NCBI RefSeq assembly: GCF_020510525.1
Contig: NZ_CP075188.1
Coordinates: forward strand, 868,001-932,000
Length of the DNA stretch: 64,000 nt
Origin: Quatrionicoccus australiensis
GTDB lineage: Bacteria > Pseudomonadota > Gammaproteobacteria > Burkholderiales > Rhodocyclaceae
Reading direction: 5' to 3'
Shown here piece after piece: positions 26,653-35,926 of the stretch (the first letter of the stretch is position 1; each line of letters starts with the position of its first letter). The notes beneath the pieces were generated by a model. The model had not been told where the DNA came from. It saw only the letters and a list, made by a program, of their open reading frames with translations, and did no database searches. The position numbers and the translations under genes were made by a program.

Positions 26653-27060
26653 ATGAGCAATCTTGAGCAGCACTTGTCCGTTTATAGCCAGGCGATGAAT
26701 TTTCGCACGCAGCGGCATCAAGTTCTGGCATCGAATATTGCCAATGCCGATACCCCGCACTACAAGGCGCGCGATTTTAGTTTCGAAAGCGCCATGCAGA
26801 ACGCAATGGCTGGCCGCGGGAGTGACTCGATTGCCATGGCAACGACGTCGGGTGGGCACATCCGGGGCGGTGGTTCCGGGGGGCAGGCAGCATTGCAGTA
26901 CCGTACGGAAACCCAGTCGGCGGTAGATGGAAATACCGTTGATATGGATGTCGAACGCGCCCAGATCACCGATAACGCGCTGCAATATCAGATTGTCAGC
27001 CAATTTATCAGCGAAAAAATTAAAGGTATGCGCAGTGCCTTGGCATCCACTTCGGGTTAA
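26653..27060 (+). CDS. flgB: Flagellar proximal rod protein FlgB
   Basis: A 135-residue rod protein. The family signature is seen in RQHQVLASNIANADTPHYKARDF-like text near residues 20-40 (HQVLASNIANADTPHY), and the C-terminal helix carries the usual amphipathic repeat. I use the ATG at 26653, with GGAG six bases upstream. An in-frame ATG at 26641 would add four residues but leaves no ribosome site. It is the first gene of flgBCDEFGHIJKL and lies behind the sigma-54 promoter. Confidence 0.95.
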   Translation: MSNLEQHLSVYSQAMNFRTQRHQVLASNIANADTPHYKARDFSFESAMQNAMAGRGSDSIAMATTSGGHIRGGGSGGQAALQYRTETQSAVDGNTVDMDVERAQITDNALQYQIVSQFISEKIKGMRSALASTSG

Positions 27061-27070
27061 GGAGAGCTGA

Positions 27071-27484
27071 ATGAGCTTGTTTAATGTGTTTCAGGTGTCT
27101 TCCAGTGCGATGACGGCGCAGTCGATGCGCCTCAATGCCGTCGCCTCCAATCTGGCTAATGCCGACAGCGTTGTCTCGTCGGATGGCAAGCCGTATCGCG
27201 CCAAGCAGGTGGTGTTCGAGGCGACGCCGATGGGTAATGTCGGCCAGACCTCGACCGGCGTGCGGGTGCGCCAGGTGGTGGAGGATCCCTCTCCTGCCCG
27301 CATGGTGTATGACCCGAAAAATCCGGCGGCTGACGAGAAGGGCTATGTTGCCTTTTCAAACGTCAATGTCGTCGATGAAATGACCAACATGATTTCTGCC
27401 TCGCGTTCCTACCAGACCAACGTTGAGGTCATGAATACTGCCAAGACCATGATGCTGCGTACGCTCAGCATTGGTCAGAGCTAA
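27071..27484 (+). CDS. flgC: Flagellar proximal rod protein FlgC
   Basis: A 137-residue rod protein. The N-terminal segment SMRLNAVASNLANADSVVSSDGKPYRAK is the typical rod/hook SNxxNA motif, and the C-terminal YVAFSNVNVVDEMTNMISASRSYQTNVEV is the matching helix. AAGGAGAGC precedes the ATG. It assembles with FlgB, FlgF and FlgG into the rod. Confidence 0.96.
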   Translation: MSLFNVFQVSSSAMTAQSMRLNAVASNLANADSVVSSDGKPYRAKQVVFEATPMGNVGQTSTGVRVRQVVEDPSPARMVYDPKNPAADEKGYVAFSNVNVVDEMTNMISASRSYQTNVEVMNTAKTMMLRTLSIGQS

Positions 27485-27496
27485 CTGGAGATAGCC

Positions 27497-28174
27497 ATGA
27501 GTACCGTTAATTCGACAACGAGCGACGCAGATGTCATCAAGACCTTGAATGGCTCCAGTTCAAAGTCTTCGAGTTCAAACAAAGCCCAGGATCTGCAAAA
27601 CAGCTTTCTGACCATGCTGACGACCCAGTTGCGGAATCAGGATCCCCTGAATCCAATGGATAACTCGCAGATGACGACACAGCTGGCACAGATCAGTTCG
27701 CTGGAAGGGATCCAGAGTCTGAATACGACGCTGACCAGTCTGCTGGCTTCCTACAATACCTCACAGGCTTTGCAGGCAGCTGGTGCAATCGGGTCTCAAG
27801 TGCTGGTTTCCGGTAACGGTCTGACTCTTAGCAAAGGCGCTGCGCAGGGTGGTGTCACGCTGCCCAGCGCGGCTGACAAGGTTACGGTCACGATCAAGAA
27901 CAGCGCCGGAAAAGTCGTCCAGACCCAGGAATTGGGTAAGCAGGCTGCCGGCACTGTAGCCTTCCAGTGGGATGGCAAGAATGCCAGCGGTACTCAACTG
28001 GCTGACGGCAAATATACCTTCTCGGTTGAGGCCTCGTCTGGTGGGAAAGTAGTCACGACGAGCCCGATTCAGGTTGGCACGGTATCTGCTGTGGTGAAGA
28101 GCGGCTCGTCATTTGTTCTTGAGCTTAGCTCGGGCGATACGGTCGCATTCAGTGATGTTCTGCAATTCATGTAA
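27497..28174 (+). CDS. flgD: Hook-cap (hook scaffolding) protein FlgD
   Basis: A 225-residue protein that caps the growing hook. The N-terminal part contains FLTMLTTQLRNQDPLNPMDNSQMTTQLAQ, the classic FlgD motif. The C-terminal part has FlgD Ig-like/Tudor-type repeats (VAFQWDGKNASGTQLADGKYTF). It is exported through the flagellar system and discarded when FlgK arrives. It lies between flgC and flgE with short gaps. Confidence 0.96.
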   Translation: MSTVNSTTSDADVIKTLNGSSSKSSSSNKAQDLQNSFLTMLTTQLRNQDPLNPMDNSQMTTQLAQISSLEGIQSLNTTLTSLLASYNTSQALQAAGAIGSQVLVSGNGLTLSKGAAQGGVTLPSAADKVTVTIKNSAGKVVQTQELGKQAAGTVAFQWDGKNASGTQLADGKYTFSVEASSGGKVVTTSPIQVGTVSAVVKSGSSFVLELSSGDTVAFSDVLQFM

Positions 28175-28189
28175 TTCCGGGAGACGGCA

Positions 28190-29497
28190 ATGGCATTCCA
28201 ACAAGGGCTGAGCGGCCTCAATACATCCTCCAAGGCGCTGGACGTCACCAGTAACAATATCGCGAATGCGAGTACGGTTGGTTTCAAGGGTGCATCCACC
28301 CATTTTGCCGACGTCTACGCCGCATCGCTTAACGGCAGCGGTGCTTCGCAGGTGGGTATCGGTGCGGCAAACAGCGCAATCGCCCAGCAATATACCCAGG
28401 GCAATATCACGACGACGAGCAACTCGCTGGATATCGCGATCAACGGCGGCGGTTTTTTCCGAATGAGTCAGAACGGCGCGGTGACCTATACCCGCAACGG
28501 GCAGTTTCACGTTGATGCCAAGGGGTTTATCGTAAATGACCAGACGGATAATCTGACTGGTTATCCGGCTGATGCGAATGGCAATGTCGTGCCGACGACG
28601 GCTCAGCCGCTGCAGATTTCGACCGCCAGCATTGCGCCGCAAGCAACGGGTTCTACCTCCGAGGGGGTTACGGCCCAACTTCAACTCGACTCGACGAAGA
28701 GCGCTCCGGTCACGGCGTGGACCGCACCGACCGGTACCAATGCTCCGGAAACGGATACTTATAACTATTCGACCGCGCTGACTATCTATGATTCGCTCGG
28801 TAATCCGCATACGGCCACGATGTATTTTGTGAAGAGCACGCCGGCGGCGACCGATCCGACTGGTACGACCGGGGCTTGGGATGTTCACTATCAGATTGAT
28901 GGTACGAGCGAGGCCAATGTGACCAGCGGCGCTTCACGACTGGCGTTTGATTCAAGCGGCAAGTTGCTGACGACCATGCCGCTGGCGTTCTCCATCGACT
29001 TGAATCAGGTCATCACTGATACCGATCCGCTTGATGTCAATGATGCGAGCAGCCCTCTTGCCTTTAATTTCGATTTCACCGGCACAACCCAATACGGCAG
29101 TTCCTTCGCTGTCAACAAGCTGACCCAGGATGGTTATGCAGCCGGTAATCTGGCCGGATTGTCGGTTGGTAGCGATGGCATCATCAAGGGTAACTACAGC
29201 AACGGTCAAACCAAGAATCTGGGTCAGGTCGTTCTTTGCAATTTTACGAATCCGAACGGCTTGCTTGCCATGGGTAACAACTCATGGATCGAAACAGCGG
29301 ATTCTGGCCAGCCCCAGATTGGTACGCCTGACAGTGGGACGCTGGGTGTCCTGCAGTCTGGTGCCGTGGAAGACTCCAATGTCGACCTGACCGCTGAGTT
29401 GGTCAACATGATCGTCCAGCAGCGCAATTATCAGGCGAATGCACAGTCAATCAAGACGCAGGACCAGATCATGCAGACCCTCGTCAATATTCGCTAA
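28190..29497 (+). CDS. flgE: Hook protein FlgE
   Basis: A 435-residue hook subunit. The N-terminal MAFQQGLSGLNTSSKALDVTSNNIANASTVGFKG and C-terminal EDSNVDLTAELVNMIVQQRNYQANAQ segments form the D0 coiled core. The central part is Ser/Thr/Ala-rich. The length is close to enterobacterial FlgE (about 400). A CCGGGAGACGGCA ribosome site precedes the ATG. Hook length would be set by FliK, of which there are two candidates here. Confidence 0.96.
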   Translation: MAFQQGLSGLNTSSKALDVTSNNIANASTVGFKGASTHFADVYAASLNGSGASQVGIGAANSAIAQQYTQGNITTTSNSLDIAINGGGFFRMSQNGAVTYTRNGQFHVDAKGFIVNDQTDNLTGYPADANGNVVPTTAQPLQISTASIAPQATGSTSEGVTAQLQLDSTKSAPVTAWTAPTGTNAPETDTYNYSTALTIYDSLGNPHTATMYFVKSTPAATDPTGTTGAWDVHYQIDGTSEANVTSGASRLAFDSSGKLLTTMPLAFSIDLNQVITDTDPLDVNDASSPLAFNFDFTGTTQYGSSFAVNKLTQDGYAAGNLAGLSVGSDGIIKGNYSNGQTKNLGQVVLCNFTNPNGLLAMGNNSWIETADSGQPQIGTPDSGTLGVLQSGAVEDSNVDLTAELVNMIVQQRNYQANAQSIKTQDQIMQTLVNIR

Positions 29498-29516
29498 GAC
29501 GACCGGAGCTGATTGA

Positions 29517-30260
29517 ATGGATCGTCTGATCTATACCGCGATGACCGGTGCCAAGCATGTCTTCATGCAGCAGGCCGGTACGGCAAATAATCTGGCCAAT
29601 GCCAGCACGATTGGCTTCAAATCGCAGGAGCATCGTTTTCGTGCCGTGCCGGTGGAAGGCTCGGGCATGCCGACGCGGGCGTTTGTGGTCGATGCTTCAG
29701 TCAGTGATGTGATGGATGAAGGGCCTTTGATGTTCACCGGTCGCAATCTTGATGTTGCGGTGAATGGCAAAGGCTGGCTTGCCGTGCAGTTGCCCGATGG
29801 CAGCGAAGCCTATACGCGGGCAGGCAGTCTTGATGTCGATGTGACGGGCCTGCTGCAGACCAAGGGTGGATATTCGGTGGTTGGTGACGGTGGACCGATC
29901 AACATTCCACCCGACAACACGATCGAGATCGCACCGGATGGCACGGTATCAGTGGTGCCGACCTTTGGTACGCCGAATAACGCCAATGCGATTGGGCGGA
30001 TCAAGCTGGTTAATCCGCCCGAAGCAAATATGGTGCGAGGCGCCGATGGCCTGTTCCGGACGCGCGATGGTCAGGCTGCACCGGCTGATCAGAACGTCAA
30101 GCTGACTTCCGGGACCCTGGAGGGCAGTAACGTGAATGTGACGGATGCGATGGTCAATCTGATCAGCCTCTCCCGCCAGTTCGAGATGCAGATAAAGATG
30201 TTGCAGACGGCAGATACCAACGCCCAGCGGGCCGATCAACTGTTGTCGCTAAGTTCCTGA
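29517..30260 (+). CDS. flgF: Flagellar rod protein FlgF
   Basis: A 247-residue proximal rod protein. MDRLIYTAMTGAKHVFMQQAGTANNLANASTIGFKSQ is the typical N-terminus, and GTLEGSNVNVTDAMVNLISLSRQFEMQ the C-terminal motif. It lies directly before flgG, as in most flagellar operons. Confidence 0.96.
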   Translation: MDRLIYTAMTGAKHVFMQQAGTANNLANASTIGFKSQEHRFRAVPVEGSGMPTRAFVVDASVSDVMDEGPLMFTGRNLDVAVNGKGWLAVQLPDGSEAYTRAGSLDVDVTGLLQTKGGYSVVGDGGPINIPPDNTIEIAPDGTVSVVPTFGTPNNANAIGRIKLVNPPEANMVRGADGLFRTRDGQAAPADQNVKLTSGTLEGSNVNVTDAMVNLISLSRQFEMQIKMLQTADTNAQRADQLLSLSS

Positions 30261-30273
30261 TAGGACATAAATC

Positions 30274-31056
30274 ATGATTCGTTCCCTGTGGATTGCCCGT
30301 ACAGGTCTGGATGCCCAGCAAACCCAGCTCGACGTTATCTCCAACAATTTGGCCAACGTCAGTACCAACGGTTTCAAACGCGGTCGCGCCGTTTTCGAGG
30401 ATTTGCTTTACCAGACCCTGCGTCAGCCGGGCGCCCAGTCGTCGCAGCAGACGCAGATTCCGAGTGGCCTGCAGCTGGGTACCGGTGTGCGTCCGGTGTC
30501 GACGGCGCGAATTTTTACCCAGGGCAATCTCCAGAAAACCGACGGCACGCTGGATATGGCAGTCCAGGGTAACGGCTTCTTCCAGATTCTGCTGCCGGAC
30601 GGGACGACGGGGTACACGCGGGATGGATCTTTCCAGAAAGATAACCAGGGGCAGATCGTTACTTCGGACGGTTATCCCTTGCAGCCCAACATCACGATTC
30701 CTGCGAATGCCTTGAGCGTGACGATTGGTACTGACGGCACTGTCTCGATTACGCAATCGGGCAGTTCGGCAACGACCCAGATTGGCAGCATTCAACTGGC
30801 AACCTTCATCAATCCGGGTGGCCTGCAGAGCATGGGGCAGAATCTCTTTCTTGAGACGGCCGCGAGCGGTACGCCAACCCCCAATACGCCGGGCACAAAT
30901 GGGGCTGGCGTCGTCAATCAAGGTTACGTTGAAACTTCCAACGTCAATGTCGCGGAGGAACTGGTGACGATGATCCAGACTCAGCGTGCGTATGAACTCA
31001 ACTCCAAGGTGGTGTCCACGTCTGACTCCATGCTTGCTCGCCTGACTCAGTTGTGA
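30274..31056 (+). CDS. flgG: Distal rod protein FlgG
   Basis: A 260-residue distal rod subunit. The N-terminus [36 protein letters not shown] and the C-terminus [30 protein letters not shown] are nearly diagnostic. The length equals that of enterobacterial FlgG. It is followed after eight bases by flgH. Confidence 0.97.
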   Translation: MIRSLWIARTGLDAQQTQLDVISNNLANVSTNGFKRGRAVFEDLLYQTLRQPGAQSSQQTQIPSGLQLGTGVRPVSTARIFTQGNLQKTDGTLDMAVQGNGFFQILLPDGTTGYTRDGSFQKDNQGQIVTSDGYPLQPNITIPANALSVTIGTDGTVSITQSGSSATTQIGSIQLATFINPGGLQSMGQNLFLETAASGTPTPNTPGTNGAGVVNQGYVETSNVNVAEELVTMIQTQRAYELNSKVVSTSDSMLARLTQL

Positions 31057-31064
31057 GGTGTGCC

Positions 31065-31721
31065 ATGAAAGGCTTTAGCTGGATTGCTGCGATTTTCTGT
31101 GCTGCTTGCAGCACGGTGCCACCGACGAATGTCCATCAGCCAATGTCGGCTCGTCCGGCTCCGCGTTACGAGGCGGCGTTAGCCAATGGATCGATTTATC
31201 AGGCGACGAGCAGTCGACCGCTGTTCGAGGACAGGCGGGCGCGTTATGTCGGCGATACGATTACTGTCACGATCACGGAAAGTACCTCTGCGTCGACCAA
31301 GTCGAATGACAAGCTCGACAAGTCGAATACTTCGAGTGCTTCGATTACCGGGCTGAACGGTGTTTTGGGTAAATCACTGGTTGGCCTGAATTATGGGACG
31401 AACAGCGCCAATTCATTTAGCGGCAAGGGCGAGGCGGCGAACAACAATATTTTCACCGGCAATATGACTGTTACGGTGATCGATGTCTATGCCAATGGCA
31501 ATCTTCTTGTTTCCGGTGAAAAGCAGCTGGCGATTGGTCATGAGCAGGAATACGTGCGGATCTCCGGGGTGGTTAACCCGAGCTTCGTTAGTGCAGCCAA
31601 TACCATCGCTTCGTCGAATATCGCGGATGCCCGCATCGAATACAAATCCTCCGGGCAGATCAGTGATGGGCTGGTTATGGGCTGGCTGGCACGTTTCTTC
31701 CTTAATGTGATGCCATTCTGA
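31065..31721 (+). CDS. flgH: L-ring lipoprotein FlgH
   Basis: A 218-residue outer-membrane lipoprotein that forms the L ring. A short signal sequence ends in FCAAC, giving a lipidated C15. The conserved segments RPLFEDRRARYVGDTITVTI and the C-terminal GWLARFFLNVMPF are present. I use the ATG at 31065, which follows GTGAGGTG, rather than the upstream GTG at 31053 that overlaps flgG. The L ring implies a Gram-negative outer membrane. Confidence 0.95.
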   Translation: MKGFSWIAAIFCAACSTVPPTNVHQPMSARPAPRYEAALANGSIYQATSSRPLFEDRRARYVGDTITVTITESTSASTKSNDKLDKSNTSSASITGLNGVLGKSLVGLNYGTNSANSFSGKGEAANNNIFTGNMTVTVIDVYANGNLLVSGEKQLAIGHEQEYVRISGVVNPSFVSAANTIASSNIADARIEYKSSGQISDGLVMGWLARFFLNVMPF

Positions 31722-31744
31722 GAAATATCTCGCGGAGGCGCATC

Positions 31745-32839
31745 ATGAAGAGCAATAGCGGCAAAGTATTCCGGCAAGCGGCAATAGTGGCCGCCTGCCT
31801 GTTGCCGTTCTGGAGCCAGATGGCTTTTGCGGAACGCATCAAGGATCTGGCCAGTATCCAGGGGGTTCGCAACAACCAACTGATAGGCTACGGGATTGTC
31901 GTCGGGCTCGATAACACCGGCGACCAGACGACGCAGACCCCATTTACGACCCAAGCAATTGGCAACATGCTTTCGCAAATGGGGATCAATCTGACCTCCG
32001 ATCAGGCATCCAAGCTGCAGTTGAAAAATGTCGCGGCGGCGATGATTACCGCAACCATGCCGCCTTTTGCCAAGCCCGGGCAGCCGATCGACGTGACTGT
32101 TTCATCCATGGGTAATGCCAAGAGTCTGCGTGGCGGCACGCTGTTGATGACGCAACTCAAGGGGGCGGACGGGCAGGTATATGCGATTGCCCAAGGCAAT
32201 ATCCTGGTGGGTGGTGTGGGGGCTTCTTCCGGTGGCTCAAAGGTTACAGTGAATCACCTATCGGCTGGACGCATACCTGATGGGGCGACGGTTGAACGAG
32301 CCGTCCCCTCGGCGCTTGGTCAAGGTGGATTCGTCTATTACGAGTTGAGTGCGACCGACTTCGGTACGGTGCAGAACGTCGTTGATGCCATCAACAAGAG
32401 CATGGGGCCGGGGACGGCCAATGCGGTTGATGGTCGGCGCATTGCTGTCCGAGCTCCGGAAGAGAGTGATGCACGGGTCTCCTTTCTCGGTCGGGTCGAC
32501 AATCTCGATGTGAAGCCGGTGCAGAGTGCAGCCAAGGTCATTGTCAATCCGAGAACCGGATCCGTGGTCATGAATCAGCGTGTGACCCTGGATGCATGTG
32601 CTGTTGCGCATGGTAGTCTGTCCGTGGTTGTCGATGCGCCCAATCCGGCTATGGGTCAGGGCGCCGATATCCAGGTCAAGCAGGAGGGGGGCAGCTTGAT
32701 GAACGTGAAGGCAGGAGCCAGTCTGGCCGAGGTGGTCAAGGCACTGAATGCACTGGGGGCGAATCCCCTGGATCTGCTGGCCATCCTGCAGGCCATGAAG
32801 GCCGCAGGTGCGCTGCGCGCTGATCTCGAAATCATCTGA
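31745..32839 (+). CDS. flgI: P-ring protein FlgI
   Basis: A 364-residue periplasmic ring protein with a signal peptide ending in WSQMAFA. The conserved start of the mature protein ERIKDLASIQGVRNNQLIGYGIVVGLDNTGDQT and the C-terminal LDLLAILQAMKAAGALRADLEII are typical. It assembles around the rod with FlgA help. It lies ten bases before flgJ. Confidence 0.97.
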   Translation: MKSNSGKVFRQAAIVAACLLPFWSQMAFAERIKDLASIQGVRNNQLIGYGIVVGLDNTGDQTTQTPFTTQAIGNMLSQMGINLTSDQASKLQLKNVAAAMITATMPPFAKPGQPIDVTVSSMGNAKSLRGGTLLMTQLKGADGQVYAIAQGNILVGGVGASSGGSKVTVNHLSAGRIPDGATVERAVPSALGQGGFVYYELSATDFGTVQNVVDAINKSMGPGTANAVDGRRIAVRAPEESDARVSFLGRVDNLDVKPVQSAAKVIVNPRTGSVVMNQRVTLDACAVAHGSLSVVVDAPNPAMGQGADIQVKQEGGSLMNVKAGASLAEVVKALNALGANPLDLLAILQAMKAAGALRADLEII

Positions 32840-32848
32840 TTCATCACC

Positions 32849-33823
32849 ATGTCGTTCAAAATTCAGGACAGTCCGAATCGGGCAGCGTTCGACGTCACGT
32901 CGGCCCAGGATTTGCGCGCCCAGTTCAAGAAGGATCCGCAGCAGGGGCTAAAGGCGGCAGCCCAGCAATTCGAGACCTTGTTTCTGCAAATGGTCATGAA
33001 AAGCATGCGTGATGCAACGCCTCAGGATGGCATGCTTGATAGCGATTCAACACGTTTCTACAACGGCTTGCTTGATCAGCAGATGGCGCAGAATTTGTCG
33101 ACCAGTGGCAAGGGAATTGGTTTTGCGCGTTTGATCGAGCAGCAGCTTGGACGCAACATGATTTCTGCGGAGGGGCAGGCGGCTCTTGGTGCGCCGGCAA
33201 ATGCTGCCGGCAATGCCTTGCCGCTGACCGCCGCGGATGCGCGTCATCTGCAATATACGCCAGTGCCAAGCAGTCTACCGACGTCTGCCGCGTACTCTTC
33301 CATCAATACGCCAACTAATTCAGCCGCCACCTCCGCGGCGGTGGATGTCCCTGCATCATCAAAAGACTTTGTTAATAGAGTTTGGCCAAATGCGGTGGAA
33401 GCGTCGCGGTCGACCGGAATTCCCCCTCAGTTCCTGGTTGCCCAGGCTGCACTTGAGAGCGCCTGGGGGCGCAGCGAGATACGTAGAAGCGACGGTTCGA
33501 CCAGTTACAACCTCTTTGGCATCAAGGCCGGCAAGAACTGGAATGGGGCAACGGTCGATGCGGTAACGACCGAGTATGTCGATGGTCAGGCGCAGCAGAA
33601 GATCGAAAAGTTTCGTGCTTACGGCTCATACGATGAAGCATTCCGCGATTACGCATCCTTGCTGCGCAGCAATCCGCGTTACAGCGGCGTGATCGGCTCG
33701 CAGGATGGCGCGGAGTTTGCTAAAGGATTACAGAAGGCCGGATATGCAACCGATCCGGCTTACGCCGAAAAACTGAGCCGGATCATTAATGGTCCTACCT
33801 TGCGTATGGCATTGGTTGGTTAG
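32849..33823 (+). CDS. flgJ: Rod-cap and peptidoglycan hydrolase FlgJ
   Basis: A 324-residue, two-domain protein. The N-terminal rod-capping domain covers about 1-100 (AAQQFETLFLQMVMKSMRDA). An Ala/Thr/Pro linker follows, then a glucosaminidase-type domain (from about 170) with catalytic E203 in QAALESAWGRSEI and the downstream motif YNLFGIKAGKNWNG. It opens the peptidoglycan so the rod can pass. The dual-domain form is usual in beta- and gammaproteobacteria. Confidence 0.96.
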   Translation: MSFKIQDSPNRAAFDVTSAQDLRAQFKKDPQQGLKAAAQQFETLFLQMVMKSMRDATPQDGMLDSDSTRFYNGLLDQQMAQNLSTSGKGIGFARLIEQQLGRNMISAEGQAALGAPANAAGNALPLTAADARHLQYTPVPSSLPTSAAYSSINTPTNSAATSAAVDVPASSKDFVNRVWPNAVEASRSTGIPPQFLVAQAALESAWGRSEIRRSDGSTSYNLFGIKAGKNWNGATVDAVTTEYVDGQAQQKIEKFRAYGSYDEAFRDYASLLRSNPRYSGVIGSQDGAEFAKGLQKAGYATDPAYAEKLSRIINGPTLRMALVG

Positions 33824-33836
33824 GGATCAAGTTAAT

Positions 33837-33861
33837 CCTGCTGGTGTCGTTAACAAGCAGG
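33837..33861 (+). other. stem-loop before flgK
   Basis: CCTGCT (33837-33842) and AGCAGG (33856-33861) pair across a 13-base loop, ending directly at the flgK ribosome site. There is no T run, so it is not a clear terminator. It may modulate flgK translation or mRNA processing. Confidence 0.3.
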
Positions 33862-33874
33862 AAGGAGAGTGGAA

Positions 33875-35911
33875 ATGGGCGGTTTAATCAGTATTGCGGT
33901 CACAGGAATCAATGCAGCTCAGGCTGGCTTGCTGACCACCGGCAATAATATTTCCAACCTCGGTACGGCGGGGTACTCCCGTCAGCGGGTGGTGCAGGCC
34001 TCTAATCCAACCATCATGACCGGGGCTGGCGGCATTGGTCAGGGCACGCATGTCGTGACTGTCGAGCGTATGTATAGCGAAGCATTGACCAAGCAGGTGC
34101 TGAATGCTCAGACCAACGTCAGTTCGCTTGATACCTATAATGCCCAGATTTCCCAGATCGACAATATGCTGGCGGATAAAACCTCGGGCTTGACGCCTGT
34201 GGTTCAGGAGTTCTTTGATGCCATTCAGTCGGTGGCAACCAATCCGTCTTCCGCCTCTTCGCGCCAGTCGATGCTCTCCGCTGCCGATACCATGGTGACT
34301 AGTTTTCAAAGCATGTATAGCCGCCTGGATGAATTGAAGAATGGTGTCAATTCGCAGATTTCAAGTTTGGTAACTTCCATCAATACCTATACCCAGGAAA
34401 TTGGTGATATCAATCAACGCATCATTTCTGCCAGTTCGCTGAATGGACAGGCGCCGAACGACTTGCTGGACAAGCGTGATCAACTGGTTTCCAAGCTCAA
34501 CGAGCTGGTCAAGGTCAATGTGACGACCGATACCGACGGCAGCTACAACGTATTTGTTGGGAGTGGCCAGCAATTGGTGGTCGGCAGTCGGGTGACCCAG
34601 ATGGCTGCGGTTGCCTCCTCGGCCGATCCGTCCCGGATTGTGGTTGGACTGGTCGGTGCGGCGGGTAACGTGCAGGAACTGCCGGAGTCCTTGATTACTG
34701 GCGGGGAACTGGGGGGATTCCTGAGCTTTCGCTCGCAGGCGCTTGATGCCTCGTTCAATCAACTTGGCTTGATGGCGAGTTCAATGGCGCTGACCTTTAA
34801 TTCCCAGAATGCCTTGGGTCAGGACATGCTAGGCAATATTGCCGGAGATACCGGCTTCATCGCCGATTTCTTCAAGATCAGCCAGCCAACTGTAACTTCC
34901 CGCTCCAGTAACGCGGTTGGTAGTCCGACAGTTTCTGCTAGTTTCGATGCGGCTTCCTATAACGGAACGAATTTCTACACAAACCTGACCTCCAGCGACT
35001 ATCAGCTTTCTTATGATGGCAGCAATTTTTCATTGAAGCGTCTCTCTGATAACACTGCCTGGTCCGGAGCCTCAATCGCCGATATCAATACCGCTTTGGC
35101 GGCTGATCCCCAAGGCTTCAGCTTGAGTTCAACCGCCGGCGCTTTCGCTGCCGGTGATAGCTATCTGATCCAGCCTACACGTTATGGTGCGCGCCAGTTT
35201 TCTGTTGATAGCAGTGTTGCTGCTGATCCCCGACTGGTTGCAGCGGCCGCCCCTGCAAGAGCTTCCGCCGCATTGACCAATACAGGAAGTACTACGGTAG
35301 GTTCAGTCAGTGTCGGCCCCAATTATTCGACAAATGGCTTGCCACTGGCGATCAGCTATGACGGAACCGGTTTGACCGGCTTCCCGGTGGGGTCGGTAAC
35401 GGTATCAGTCGGTGGTAATCCGCCTGTGACTTATCCGATTACGGCGACAACCGATACGGTTACTTTTACTTCGGGGGCCACCTACACAATCAATGCAGCC
35501 AATACGGCAGCTTCGCCGGCAGGAGTGTCGCTGGTGTTTTCCGGTGTGCCGGCTACCGGAGACACGTTCACCGTTGCTGCAAATACCAGTGGCGTTGAAG
35601 ATGCCAGCAATATGGTCCGCCTTGGCAATTTGCAGACCCAGAATACGATGTTGGGTGGCTCGGCAACCTATCAGGATAACTACGCCGCTTTTGTTAACGA
35701 TATTGGCAACAAGACTTCAGCCTCCGAGATTTCTTCATCTGCCCAGACTACTTTGCTGTCGCAGGCTACTGCTGCGCGTGAATCGGTTTCCGGAGTCAAT
35801 CGTGACGAAGAGGCGGCTAAATTGATCGAGTATCAGCAGGCGTATCAGGCCTCTGCGAAAATTCTCGAAATTGCCTCCAATATTTTTGACACCTTGATCT
35901 CACTTGGGTAA
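33875..35911 (+). CDS. flgK: Hook-filament junction protein FlgK (HAP1)
   Basis: A 678-residue junction protein. The N-terminus GLISIAVTGINAAQAGLLTTGNNISNLGTAGYSRQRVV and the C-terminus SGVNRDEEAAKLIEYQQAYQASAKILEIASNIFDTLISLG are typical. It is longer than enterobacterial FlgK (about 550), with the extra length in a Ser/Thr/Gly-rich middle part (about 350-580). I use the ATG at 33875 with AGGAG seven bases upstream, not the GTG at 33869. FlgN is its export chaperone. Confidence 0.95.
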   Translation: MGGLISIAVTGINAAQAGLLTTGNNISNLGTAGYSRQRVVQASNPTIMTGAGGIGQGTHVVTVERMYSEALTKQVLNAQTNVSSLDTYNAQISQIDNMLADKTSGLTPVVQEFFDAIQSVATNPSSASSRQSMLSAADTMVTSFQSMYSRLDELKNGVNSQISSLVTSINTYTQEIGDINQRIISASSLNGQAPNDLLDKRDQLVSKLNELVKVNVTTDTDGSYNVFVGSGQQLVVGSRVTQMAAVASSADPSRIVVGLVGAAGNVQELPESLITGGELGGFLSFRSQALDASFNQLGLMASSMALTFNSQNALGQDMLGNIAGDTGFIADFFKISQPTVTSRSSNAVGSPTVSASFDAASYNGTNFYTNLTSSDYQLSYDGSNFSLKRLSDNTAWSGASIADINTALAADPQGFSLSSTAGAFAAGDSYLIQPTRYGARQFSVDSSVAADPRLVAAAAPARASAALTNTGSTTVGSVSVGPNYSTNGLPLAISYDGTGLTGFPVGSVTVSVGGNPPVTYPITATTDTVTFTSGATYTINAANTAASPAGVSLVFSGVPATGDTFTVAANTSGVEDASNMVRLGNLQTQNTMLGGSATYQDNYAAFVNDIGNKTSASEISSSAQTTLLSQATAARESVSGVNRDEEAAKLIEYQQAYQASAKILEIASNIFDTLISLG

Positions 35912-35926
35912 CACCAGAGGTAAATC